Source: an uncultured Desulfobulbaceae bacterium
GTDB lineage: Bacteria > Desulfobacterota > Desulfobulbia > Desulfobulbales > BM004
Reading direction: 5' to 3'
Length of the DNA: 23,308 nucleotides
Assembly (NCBI GenBank): GCA_947258675.1
Contig: CAMYJP010000008.1
Coordinates: forward strand, 1 to 23,308
Shown: in pieces, positions 1-7,932 of the stretch
How positions within the stretch are numbered: the first letter of the stretch is position 1
Layout: every line of letters starts with the position of its first letter
Translations under genes and position numbers: made by a program
Notes under the pieces: model-generated
Databases searched by the model: none
What the model saw: only the letters and a program-made list of their open reading frames with translations
Told to the model about the DNA's origin: nothing

Positions 1-451
1 CAACTTTTTGCCCTGCTTCTTCAACCGTGTGACCGGATTTTATGGTCTGCAGCAGGTTGTCATTTTTTATTTTTTCTCTAAGACTCGGATCATTGAGGAT
101 TTTAGGCCATGATTCATCTTTTTTTCTTTTACCAAGCAAACTGTCAAGATCAGTACCGCTAACCATTTCTGTTTTCAGACCGATCAGTAGATCATCCTGG
201 CCAACACCTCCTTTCATCTTAAGAAAAACAACCTGTCGCTTGGAGATGTTAAAAGATTTTGCGATCAAACTGTTGAAGCTTGTAGCGAGGATGTATTCAT
301 CCGCCGCGAATTTGTCGGCAGGGTTGTATGTGCGATCTTTAAAACAGTGGCAGACATTGGTCGATTCAGCGCACGCAATCTGTGGAGGAATTGAAAATAA
401 AAGCAGAAAAAGAAAGGAAGAGAAAATAATTTTTGTCTTGAGTTCAGTCAT
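1..451 (-). CDS. Secreted protein of unknown function, CxC motif (partial, 3' end outside window)
   Basis: An open frame starts at ATG 451 and runs off the left edge, giving 150 visible residues without a stop. The N-terminus is a good signal peptide: a basic stretch, a hydrophobic core at about residues 9-22, and a likely cleavage after ACA near residue 28. The mature part begins with a CHCF motif (Cys34, Cys36) followed by DRTYNP and DEYILATSFNSL. The rest is hydrophilic, mixed alpha/beta in appearance and rich in Lys and Asp. Its start lies only 10 nt behind the stop of the RND pump, so it is almost certainly the last or next gene of the efflux operon. I do not recognise a named family. 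The two closely spaced cysteines could bind a metal or form a disulfide in the periplasm, which is inference only. Any plus-strand frame here is a shadow. Confidence 0.75.
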   Translation of the reverse strand, partial: MTELKTKIIFSSFLFLLLFSIPPQIACAESTNVCHCFKDRTYNPADKFAADEYILATSFNSLIAKSFNISKRQVVFLKMKGGVGQDDLLIGLKTEMVSGTDLDSLLGKRKKDESWPKILNDPSLREKIKNDNLLQTIKSGHTVEEAGQKV

Positions 452-461
452 GGAGTTAACC

Positions 462-3400
462 TTAGTTAAAAAGCTTCCTGAAGCCGGTTTTAAGATCCTC
501 AAGAATCATATACAATGCCGGAACCAGAATAAGGATGATAAAAGTTGCGAAAAGGATGCCAAACCCTAGGGATATTGCCATGGGAATGAGGAATTTGGCC
601 TGTCTTGACTGCTCGAATATCATGGGGAGTAAACCGAAAAAAGTGGTCAGTGTGGTGAGAATAATCGGTCTGAATCTTTGAATCCCTGCATTGAGGACAG
701 CGGAAAAATGACTATATCCTTCCCGTACTCGACGGTTGGCAAAGTCGATAAGAACCAGAGAATCATTCACTACCACGCCGGACAGGGCGACAATACCGAA
801 CATACTGAGAATGCTTAAGGAATATCCCATAATAAGATGGCCGATAATCGCCCCAACAATACCGAAAGGTATGCTGAACATGATAATCGCCGGTTGAATA
901 TAGCTTCTGAAAGGTATTGCCAGCAGGACGTAGACAACAAGCATGGCAACTATCATGCCGCGGCCAAGGCCTATCATACTTTCTTTGCGATCTGCCTGTT
1001 TGCCTTCAAAGCTAAAGTTTAACCCGAGATATTTTTCTTTCAACTTTGGCAGAGTGTCCTTTTTAATATCCGTAAGAATTATGTCGGCTTGATCCTGCGG
1101 AACAACATCCGCAGTTACCGTTACTACGCGTCTGCCATTACGGCGGTCTATAGTGGTAAAAGCCTTGCCTCGCTTAATGTTTACTACTTCTTTAAGAGGG
1201 ACTTTTACACCTCTGGGCGTGGTAACCAGCATCTCTTCCAGATAGTATTCAGCCTTACGCTCATTTTCAGGATTTCTGACCATGATTTTAATTTCATTTC
1301 TGCCTCTGAGCTGTCTGAGTACTTCATTGCCGTAATAGGCATTACGAATCTGTCTGGCTACATCAACCGGATTTAATCCGAGCTGAAATCCTTCAGGTTT
1401 GAGGGTGAAATCAAACTGATCTTTTCCAGGAGTAAAACCATCATCTATGTCTGAGACAATGGGGTAAAAGCTGAGGGCTTGAGCCAGTTCCGAACTTGCT
1501 TTTTTGAGAATATCGGTATCTCTGTGCTGCAGTTCCACGGTCAGAGCAGCCCCTGATCCAGGACCGCCAAAATCGGAACGAAATTTCATGTTTTCTATGC
1601 CGGCTATATTTCCTGTAATCTTTCGCCATTTATTTGTGAATTCAGCAGTGGGGACAGGTCTTTTATCCGGAGAGGTCATATATACCTGAATCCAGGTGGT
1701 GTTTTTATCTATAAATGACAGAATGCCGTCCAACTGTTCCTCCCTGCCGATTTCATCAAGCATTTTATTGGCTGAATCCATAATCCGGTCATGGACTTTA
1801 ATAGTATCTTCAACAGAAACTCCAACCGGCAATATTGCTTCAACGTAAGAAAAATCAGATTCGACCTTTGGGAACATGATCAAGCCCATGCGACCGCTTT
1901 TAACGTATGCCACTGTGACCAGGAGGGTGACGATACCGATGGTGATGCTTACATATCTGAATCGCAGGGAAAAGTGTAGAAAAGGACCATAGACGTTTCT
2001 GATCAACGATGAGAGTGCATTGGAAACTTTGTGCTGCTGGCGGGAGATTAAGTACATGATGCCGCTTTTATATTCCTTCTGATGCCCTAGATGGGCCGGC
2101 AGAATAAATAGCGCTTCGAGCAGGGAAATTGAAAAAACTGATATAACGACCACTGGAATATTACTGAAAATTTTCCCCATGATCCCCGGTACAAAGTAGA
2201 GAGGCATAAACGTTACGATATTGGTAAGCACACTAAAGGTTACCGGAACCGCCACTTCTCTGGCGCCTTTGACGGCGGCTTCAAATGCACCATAGCCCCT
2301 TTGTTTGTAGCTGTAGACATTTTCACCAATAACAATCGTATCATCGACCACGATGCCCAGTGAAACAATAAAGGCAAAAAGAGATACCATGTTGATACTG
2401 ATGCCAAATTGTGGAATAAACAACAGCGAACCGAGGAAGGAGATGGGAATGCCCATGGTGACCCAGAATGCCAGGCGTGCTTCCAGGAATATTCCCAAAA
2501 GTAAAAAGACTAATACCAGGCCGACATAGCCGTTTCTAACCAGAAGCTGGATTCTCTGTTTGAATATTTCAGATCGGTCGTTGACCGTGTCAACCTGCAC
2601 ACCGGCGGGCAGGGTCTGGCGCAGTCTTTCAACATGCGCGAGAACAGCATCGGAGACTGTAATCGGGGTTTGGTCGCCGACTCGGAAAACATCTATTCCC
2701 AGAGCCGGCTGTTCATTGTAAATCAGGAATTGGTCCGTGTCTTCAAAGGTGTCTTTGATTTCGGCAATTTCACCCAGAGTGACCTGGGTTCCACTTAAGG
2801 TTGTGATAATGGGAATGTTGGCAAACTCATTTTTGAAATCTCGCCGTTCCTTCATTCTGACAAGAATTTCACCGCCCTTTGTTTTAACGCTGCCGCCGGG
2901 TAGATCAATGGATGCGCTTTTTATTCTGGCGGCCACATCAGCAAGTTTGAGATTGTATAACCGAAGAGTGTCCTGTTTCACTTCGATACTCATTTCCAGA
3001 GGCCTTTCGCCAAGCAGTTCCACCTGAGTAATTCCTGTATCCTGCAGCAACTGATCTCTGATCATTTCCGTTATTTCTCTTAGAACATTTCGGTTATGAT
3101 CACCATAGACCACAAGAGAGATAACCCGTCTTTTCCGGGAGGGAATGATAACGAGGGGTTCTTCCGCCTCTTCTGGAAATGATTTGATCCTGTCTACTTC
3201 ATTTTTGATGTCGGTTGCCATTTGTTGCAGGTCAGTGTCAACGACTGCTTCTACCGTAACTCTACCGCTGCCTTCGTTTGCAACTGAGGTAATCTCTTCT
3301 ATATCATCTATGGATTGAAGAGCTTCCTCAATGGGCAGGATGATGCCCTGTTCTACTTCTTCAGGGCTGGCCCCTGGATATGATACCGTGATATTTACTG

Positions 3401-3554
3401 TATCCAGAGAGAACTCTGGAAAAACTTCCTGTTTTATATTGGTACCCCAGAAGAATCCTCCAACAAGGAGAAACAGCATGATAAGGTTTGCAGCAACTGA
3501 GTTGCCGGCCATCCAGGCAATGGGGCCTTTTGCTATTGTGCTCTTCTGATTCAT
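462..3554 (-). CDS. RND-family efflux transporter permease (AcrB/HAE1-like)
   Basis: This 1030-residue protein has full RND length and duplicated topology. There is one N-terminal membrane helix (about 20-37), a large periplasmic loop, a helix bundle from about 340, a second periplasmic loop, and a C-terminal bundle from about 865. The proton-relay pair of helix 4 is present as VVDD (Asp404, Asp405). Other conserved stretches include FPEFSLDTV, YPGASPEEVE and the repeat-2 segment GVVVNDSLVLIDFANRR. In this family the trimer exchanges protons for drugs, detergents or other amphiphiles across the inner membrane. It works with the membrane-fusion protein encoded 77 nt upstream and an outer-membrane channel. 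The substrate cannot be read from sequence. No strong ribosome site precedes the ATG. The channel gene of this operon is broken, so a channel from elsewhere would be needed. Confidence 0.95.
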   Translation of the reverse strand: MNQKSTIAKGPIAWMAGNSVAANLIMLFLLVGGFFWGTNIKQEVFPEFSLDTVNITVSYPGASPEEVEQGIILPIEEALQSIDDIEEITSVANEGSGRVTVEAVVDTDLQQMATDIKNEVDRIKSFPEEAEEPLVIIPSRKRRVISLVVYGDHNRNVLREITEMIRDQLLQDTGITQVELLGERPLEMSIEVKQDTLRLYNLKLADVAARIKSASIDLPGGSVKTKGGEILVRMKERRDFKNEFANIPIITTLSGTQVTLGEIAEIKDTFEDTDQFLIYNEQPALGIDVFRVGDQTPITVSDAVLAHVERLRQTLPAGVQVDTVNDRSEIFKQRIQLLVRNGYVGLVLVFLLLGIFLEARLAFWVTMGIPISFLGSLLFIPQFGISINMVSLFAFIVSLGIVVDDTIVIGENVYSYKQRGYGAFEAAVKGAREVAVPVTFSVLTNIVTFMPLYFVPGIMGKIFSNIPVVVISVFSISLLEALFILPAHLGHQKEYKSGIMYLISRQQHKVSNALSSLIRNVYGPFLHFSLRFRYVSITIGIVTLLVTVAYVKSGRMGLIMFPKVESDFSYVEAILPVGVSVEDTIKVHDRIMDSANKMLDEIGREEQLDGILSFIDKNTTWIQVYMTSPDKRPVPTAEFTNKWRKITGNIAGIENMKFRSDFGGPGSGAALTVELQHRDTDILKKASSELAQALSFYPIVSDIDDGFTPGKDQFDFTLKPEGFQLGLNPVDVARQIRNAYYGNEVLRQLRGRNEIKIMVRNPENERKAEYYLEEMLVTTPRGVKVPLKEVVNIKRGKAFTTIDRRNGRRVVTVTADVVPQDQADIILTDIKKDTLPKLKEKYLGLNFSFEGKQADRKESMIGLGRGMIVAMLVVYVLLAIPFRSYIQPAIIMFSIPFGIVGAIIGHLIMGYSLSILSMFGIVALSGVVVNDSLVLIDFANRRVREGYSHFSAVLNAGIQRFRPIILTTLTTFFGLLPMIFEQSRQAKFLIPMAISLGFGILFATFIILILVPALYMILEDLKTGFRKLFN

Positions 3555-3631
3555 TAAAATCTCATGTTTCTATTTAATTAATGTTCTGATCTATTTTTGT
3601 AAGGAATAATCTTGTAGCTCAGTTCGATAAC

Positions 3632-4894
3632 CTATTGACGTGACGTTTCTTTTGCTTTCTCAGTTATTTCCTGCCGTTTATTTCCACCATTGGTATCCAA
3701 CTCCATCCCTTCAACTGGTGCTGGTACATTGGAGATAATAATTTTCTCTCCGGTATTAAGACCCTGATCTCTATAGACATGCTCATTGTCTGACCAGGCA
3801 ACTGAAACAGTTTGGATATGTAACGTTTCATCCTCTGTTACTGTCAGAACTTTGTTGCCTTCCAGAAGAGCACTGCGTGGGAGTTGAAAGACATTTTCTA
3901 ATTCTTTACCGATGATTTCAGCACGGATAAAACTTCCAAGGAGAAGAGGAGTTTTTTGGGTTTTTATTGCCATCGGATCCTGAATTACAATTAATACTCT
4001 TGCCATTAGTCCATCAGCATCAAGGTCTGGCATTAATTTGACTATATATCCGTTAAAAGGTTTGCTGCCATTGGAGAAGACTGAAACTTTAGATCCTGAT
4101 TCAGTTTTAGAGGGTAGGACTATCCGATCGAGTTTATTCACCGGGATTGACATTTCAGCCCAGAAAACATCAATTCCAGTTAATAAAGCAATTGATGACT
4201 GGGTGGATACTCTTGAACCAATGTCAACTTGTTTTTCTCTAACCACAGCATTGAATGGTGCTTTGATTACGGTTCTTTCAAGATCTACTTCAGCTCTCTC
4301 TATATCAGTCTTAGCAACTTTTATGTCAGCATCTACTTTTGCCCGCTGAGGTTTTCTAAGGACCAGGTCTTCACTTGACGTATCAATATCTTCAAACTGT
4401 TCATTAATCAAAGACCATTCCTGCCTGGCAACAGCCTGATTGCCTTCTTCCAGACGCAGGTCAGCCTCGGCCCGGGCGAGGAGATTTTGTCTGTGAAGAA
4501 GGTTCAGACGGTAATCAGTGTCATCAATACGAGCTATTACATCGTCTTTCTTGATGATGCCGCCTGGAGTGAAATCAGGATGCAGATATTCTATGATTCC
4601 AGATACCTGGGCCTGAAGATTAATTTCCTGGGCAGGTATTACCCTGCCTAAACCCCTAACAACAGCATTTACATTTTTAGGGAAAATCTCCATGGTTGTT
4701 ACCAGAGTCTGCATTTTGGGCGGTCTTTTTCTTTCTGCAGTTGGTTTAGTATTAATCAGGTACGCTGCAATTCCAAATCCGACTATAAGGACAAACAGAA
4801 TGACACTAATAGCCAGAAGTCTCTGCCACCATGGTCTTTTGGGTGTTGGCAGATCTTTGGGAAATTTATCATTGTTAGGATTGTTTTCCGGCAT
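3632..4894 (-). CDS. RND efflux membrane-fusion (periplasmic adaptor) protein
   Basis: 420 residues. An N-terminal anchor helix (about 26-47) follows a proline- and lysine-rich cytoplasmic start. A first lipoyl half-motif lies around 80-125 (GRVIPAQEINLQAQVSG), then an alpha-hairpin rich in Glu/Arg/Ala (about 130-205). A second lipoyl half follows (IKAPFNAVVREKQVDIGSRV, about 210-232), then a beta-barrel and membrane-proximal region. The C-terminal tail is charged (ITEKAKETSRQ). This order is typical of HlyD/AcrA-family adaptors, which link an inner-membrane RND pump to an outer-membrane channel. The gene sits 68 nt behind the channel remnant and 77 nt before the pump, in the same direction, which supports one transcription unit. 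It is anchored by a helix rather than a lipid, since no lipobox is seen. Confidence 0.93.
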   Translation of the reverse strand: MPENNPNNDKFPKDLPTPKRPWWQRLLAISVILFVLIVGFGIAAYLINTKPTAERKRPPKMQTLVTTMEIFPKNVNAVVRGLGRVIPAQEINLQAQVSGIIEYLHPDFTPGGIIKKDDVIARIDDTDYRLNLLHRQNLLARAEADLRLEEGNQAVARQEWSLINEQFEDIDTSSEDLVLRKPQRAKVDADIKVAKTDIERAEVDLERTVIKAPFNAVVREKQVDIGSRVSTQSSIALLTGIDVFWAEMSIPVNKLDRIVLPSKTESGSKVSVFSNGSKPFNGYIVKLMPDLDADGLMARVLIVIQDPMAIKTQKTPLLLGSFIRAEIIGKELENVFQLPRSALLEGNKVLTVTEDETLHIQTVSVAWSDNEHVYRDQGLNTGEKIIISNVPAPVEGMELDTNGGNKRQEITEKAKETSRQ

Positions 4895-4962
4895 GTTTAC
4901 ACCTAGTAATCATTAGTTTATTTCCTGTGGTAACTATTTTAAAACATTCATGAATATTCAGC

Positions 4963-6301
4963 TTAATCAACATAGTTGTCCACCCAGCTTCCGCCTAATG
5001 CTTTATAGAGTTTTATTCTGGCAATGAGCATCTCTTCCCGGCTCTGGATAATATTTTGTTGGATCAGCAGGATGTTCAGTTGCTCTCTTAAAATATTAAT
5101 GAAATCGCTATTACCATTTAAGTAGCGGGTTTTTGCTTCCCGCATGGTTTTTTCTGATAAAACAAGCCGCCTCATCAGTGAATCTAAAGTTTTGTTGTTC
5201 TGTTGTTCATCTTCAAGAGCATCTTCTACTTCTTTTATTGCTGTGAAGACATTTTTGCCGTACGTTGCGAGTCGCTCATCAACTATAGCCTTTGTTCTCT
5301 CAACTTCCATTCGACGTTTTCTGCCATCGAAAATCGGTCCTGTCAGGTTGCCTGCAAGGTTACGAATCCAGTTATCAAACAGAGAACTAAATTCATCAGA
5401 GGAATAGGTCTGGGAAGCGGTCAGTTTCAAGGCCGGTAATCTATCTGCTTTGGCAGCAGCAATTTCCCATTGGGCTGATTTTAGCCGCAGTCCGGCTGCT
5501 CTAATGTCCGGACGATCTGCCAGGAGATCAGCGGGTAATCCGATAGCAGGAATTTCAGGAATTTCAGGAAAAAGGCCATAGTTCACCCTGTCAGCATCTA
5601 TGGAAGATTTTCCAAGGAGCAGTGCCATTTGGCGTTGTATATTTTTTTCTCTGCTTGTTAATGGAATCAAGGCAGCTTCTATTTGTTCAATTGACTGCTG
5701 TTGCTGATAAATATCCAAAGCAGTAGACTTGGCCAAAGGAAATCTGACTTTGATTAAATGGAGGAGTTGATTTTGTAAATCAATCTGCTCTGTAAATAAT
5801 TCTTGTTGTTTCTTCCCGTACCCGTCCCCAGAGATCTACCTCATAACCTGCAGAAAGGCCCAGAGTCCAGTCCTGAGAGTTTGTTTTTACCTGATTGTTA
5901 TCCCTTTTTTCCTGATACAAACCTTCGGCTCGGTATGAAATATCAGGAAACTGTTCAGCTCCGGCTTTGATGGCGGCATATCTGGACTGTTGAAGGCGGG
6001 CCCAGGCCTCTCTAATGGTAAAATTTTCATCAATCGCTTCTTTTATTAAACCATTTAAATCTTCACTGTTAAAATCCAGCCACCATTTGCCTTCGTAATC
6101 CAACCCATCTGAGTACATGGAGAATTTCGAAGGTATGTTTGATGGAGCTTGTATTGTATCATTCGGCCTGAACAAGGTGCAGGAGGAGAGTGTAAACAAG
6201 AGAAGAAAACTAACAGCAGATAAGATGGTGCGATTCTGTTCAAGTATACCGCCAGAACTGGAATTGAGCGCTGGTCTGTCCATCACCATTATCTTACGCA
6301 T
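4963..6301 (-). pseudogene. Outer-membrane efflux factor (OprM/NodT-type), frameshifted with internal deletion
   Basis: Two frames together encode a TolC/OprM-type lipoprotein channel. The first (6301 to 5780, 173 aa) has a signal with lipobox-like LSSC, then the N-terminal helices and the family hallmark YEVDLWGRVR, and ends soon after. The second frame covers the C-terminal part. It is open without a start from about 5806 and reads QIDLQNQLLHLIKVRF and ALDIYQQQ, ending at 4963. Its conserved features include LPADLLADRPDIRAA, which is diagnostic of NodT-type channels. Joined, they give about 450 residues against roughly 460-490 for the family. The 30-50 residues normally between LWGRVR and the next heptad helix are absent. 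This is therefore more than a single-base slip: an out-of-frame deletion, or an assembly error, near 5790-5810. The start overlaps the tetR stop by 8 nt, suggesting translational coupling. The product is probably non-functional. Confidence 0.85.
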
Positions 6302-6935
6302 CCTTGTCTTCCTTTCTGTAGCATTTTATCCCAGCTATCGAAAAGTCGGTGATGTGTCTGGCAAATGCCTCAGCATCATTTATTGTAAGGGGTGTTCGTT
6401 TCATGTGATGCTGCCTCCCTTTTTCAAGCATACCAAGAAAAAGACACTGACTAACAATGCTGTGTGTCATCCGGAATATGAGCTCTTCATCTGAGGGTTT
6501 GCCGTATAACTCTTTTATGAGTTTCTGGACTTTTTTTCTTTTCCTGGAAATAATTTCATTGATCAGGGTGCCACTCTCTACAGTGGGCTCGGCCATTTCT
6601 TTTGTTACCAACTGGTAAAAATTACCGGTCATATCTTTGCTTAAAATTCTCTTTAATAGAGCAAGAATGAACAGGTAGAGTTGTTCCTCAACGCTTTGTT
6701 CTGTTTCGCTTTCCTGTGGATACAGAATTTCTGCCTGATCAAATGTATATTGTATGACACTTCGATAGAGTTTGTCTTTAGAACGAAAATGGTAATTAAC
6801 AGAGGCTATGTTAGCCTTGGCCATTTCGCATATTTCTGCAACAGATGTATTTGCATACCCTTTTTCAGAAAACAGGATTGCTGCACTATCCATTAATTTC
6901 TGCCTGGTGTTTTTCTTTTTTTTGTTTGCTTCCAT
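6294..6935 (-). CDS. TetR-family transcriptional repressor (CecR-like)
   Basis: 213 residues when started at ATG 6935, where the typical TetR N-terminus begins (KKNTRQKLMDSAAILFSEKG). A longer in-frame start at 7067 would add 44 residues with no family character, so I prefer 6935, although no clear ribosome site precedes it. The helix-turn-helix lies at about residues 31-52 (SVAEICEMAK, then SVNYHF). The C-terminal ligand domain contains QLVTKEMAEPT and HSIVSQCLFLGM, resembling the CecR/DUF1956 group of regulators. It is the first gene of the efflux operon and overlaps the channel gene by 8 nt. By analogy with other pump-linked TetR proteins it should repress its own operon and release DNA when a pump substrate binds. 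A candidate promoter with a palindrome lies at 7104-7132. Confidence 0.9.
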   Translation of the reverse strand: MEANKKKKNTRQKLMDSAAILFSEKGYANTSVAEICEMAKANIASVNYHFRSKDKLYRSVIQYTFDQAEILYPQESETEQSVEEQLYLFILALLKRILSKDMTGNFYQLVTKEMAEPTVESGTLINEIISRKRKKVQKLIKELYGKPSDEELIFRMTHSIVSQCLFLGMLEKGRQHHMKRTPLTINDAEAFARHITDFSIAGIKCYRKEDKDA

Positions 6936-7103
6936 AATACAGGTTGAAAAAGAAGATTTTATTAAGAGAATTAAGTTGTTCGTATATGAGTTAGGCGTGG
7001 GAAAAGGAGATATTACTTGAGTGAAGATATCAGGTTGTTTACTTGGTTTGTTTAGAATATGAACCAATAAGTTGTTTATACGTGTGTTATGTGTTCAAAT
7101 ATA

Positions 7104-7132
7104 TATTTTAAACGTTTGTTTGAATTTGTCAA
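7104..7132 (-). promoter_or_regulatory. Candidate promoter and TetR operator of the efflux operon
   Basis: On the minus strand a consensus -35 TTGACA (7132-7127) is followed after 17-18 nt by an AT-rich, weak -10 (AAAATA or AAATAT). The spacer contains the palindrome AAACGTTT (7110-7117), and TTCAAA/TTTGAA half-sites flank the region (7119-7124 and 7094-7099). An inverted repeat inside the spacer is a usual place for a TetR operator. The -10 is poor, so the assignment is tentative. Confidence 0.4.
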
Positions 7133-7260
7133 TGTGTTAGTGGTGGATTTATATAGCAAAGTTCTTCAAATTAAGAAAATTTTATAGCCATAAAGCTTGG
7201 AGGCACAGGGGAGGTTAGGGTGCCAGGGGGGGCAGGAGCATATTACGTCTTGATATAGAC

Positions 7261-7298
7261 TATAAAGAAAGGCTTCTTTTGCAGAGAGGAAAAGCCCC
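7261..7298 (-). terminator. Possible Rho-independent terminator of the thioredoxin-like gene
   Basis: On the minus strand, 25 nt after the stop, GGCTT pairs with AAGCC around a loop containing CCTCTCTGC. The stem can be extended imperfectly by T/A pairs, and TTTCTTTAT follows. The stem is short and partly mismatched, so support is moderate. Confidence 0.45.
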
Positions 7299-7322
7299 AT
7301 GTTATTTATAAAAAGTAGAAAA

Positions 7323-7811
7323 TTATTTCTCCGCCTCTTCTTTAATCCATTGTTCTATCTGAGTCAGGGTTGGCATGCGGCCGGCGCTTTTGGTTTCTCC
7401 ATTTATGATAAGAGCAGGGGTCTTGGTTATTCCATAACGCCAGATTTCGTCAAGTTCCTGAATATCCTCAACATCAGCAGCAATGTTTAGTTTATCAAGA
7501 ATTTCTATAACCATTATTTTTATCTTGTTGCAGCTTACACAGGGCCTGCCGAGTACGCGAATAATTAATTCATGCCCCTCATCTTTTAAATGATAGCGAT
7601 AGGTTTGGTACTCCTTTAACAGGGCCTGTATGTAATCATCATTGGAATGTTCAGGAATATAATTATATTTCCTGATTGCTTCAAATAGTTCGGCAGCAGC
7701 ATTTTCATCAGATAGTTCTTTCTTTAATACTTCCTGAAGGGCGATATCAAAACCTATGAGACCAACATTTGCTTTTCCTATCTTGATTGTTCTTTTTCCA
7801 GGCGTTTCCAT
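7323..7811 (-). CDS. Two-domain protein with C-terminal thioredoxin fold (CxxC)
   Basis: 162 residues. The C-terminal half (about 82-160) is a thioredoxin-like domain of the small redox-active disulfide (thioredoxin_3) type. It starts with beta-strand LIIRVLG, then the active-site CVSC (Cys91, Cys94), a helix, and the cis-proline segment KTPALIING with Pro132. The N-terminal half (about 7-72) is a separate small helical domain (VGLIGFDIALQEVLKK, YNYIPEHSNDDYIQALLKEY) that I cannot name with certainty. No signal peptide is visible, so it should act in the cytoplasm, probably as a thiol-disulfide reductase or redox relay. It is monocistronic and divergent from the CCA enzyme gene. Relatives of the C-terminal domain often accompany permeases or metal-resistance genes, but none is adjacent here. 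Confidence 0.75.
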   Translation of the reverse strand: METPGKRTIKIGKANVGLIGFDIALQEVLKKELSDENAAAELFEAIRKYNYIPEHSNDDYIQALLKEYQTYRYHLKDEGHELIIRVLGRPCVSCNKIKIMVIEILDKLNIAADVEDIQELDEIWRYGITKTPALIINGETKSAGRMPTLTQIEQWIKEEAEK

Positions 7812-7866
7812 GGTATTGTCAGTTTGTAGTTTGATTGTCTTATCTGTTTGAGTAATGTATCTGTTC

Positions 7867-7895
7867 TTATCTTTACTATGTCATGGAAGTATAAT
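7867..7895 (+). promoter_or_regulatory. Candidate promoter for the CCA nucleotidyltransferase gene
   Basis: A perfect -10 TATAAT at 7890-7895 has a weak -35 (TTATCT, 7867-7872) at 17 nt. It lies in the 121-nt divergent gap and would give a leader of about 30 nt before the ATG at 7933. Confidence 0.4.
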
Positions 7896-7932
7896 CATTG
7901 TAATGAGTTGAACAATCAAAATAATTTCATTG

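Larger units (their letters stand above)
6936..7322. other. Non-coding gap between thioredoxin-like gene and tetR
   Basis: 387 nt with no convincing gene. It holds the candidate tetR promoter (7104-7132) and an imperfect hairpin with arms TTGGTT/AACCAA at 7043-7048 and 7062-7067, which would lie in the tetR leader. It also holds a G-rich tract at 7208-7232 and a terminator-like hairpin behind the thioredoxin-like gene (7261-7298). Confidence 0.6.

Noticed and set aside
42..569. Plus-strand open frame of 175 codons
   Set aside because: It is antisense to the secreted CxC protein, which has a clear signal peptide and operon context, and to the end of the RND pump.
5555..5580. Short tandem repeat GGAATTTCA in the channel gene
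   Set aside because: It only encodes a PEIPEIP stretch within the protein, with two copies and no sign of wider repetition.
4963..5736. Independent gene starting at TTG 5736
   Set aside because: The frame is open further upstream and encodes the C-terminal part of the outer-membrane factor. It is a fragment of the broken gene.
6936..7067. N-terminal extension of the TetR protein to 7067
   Set aside because: The 44 extra residues have no family character, and the standard TetR N-terminus begins at 6935.
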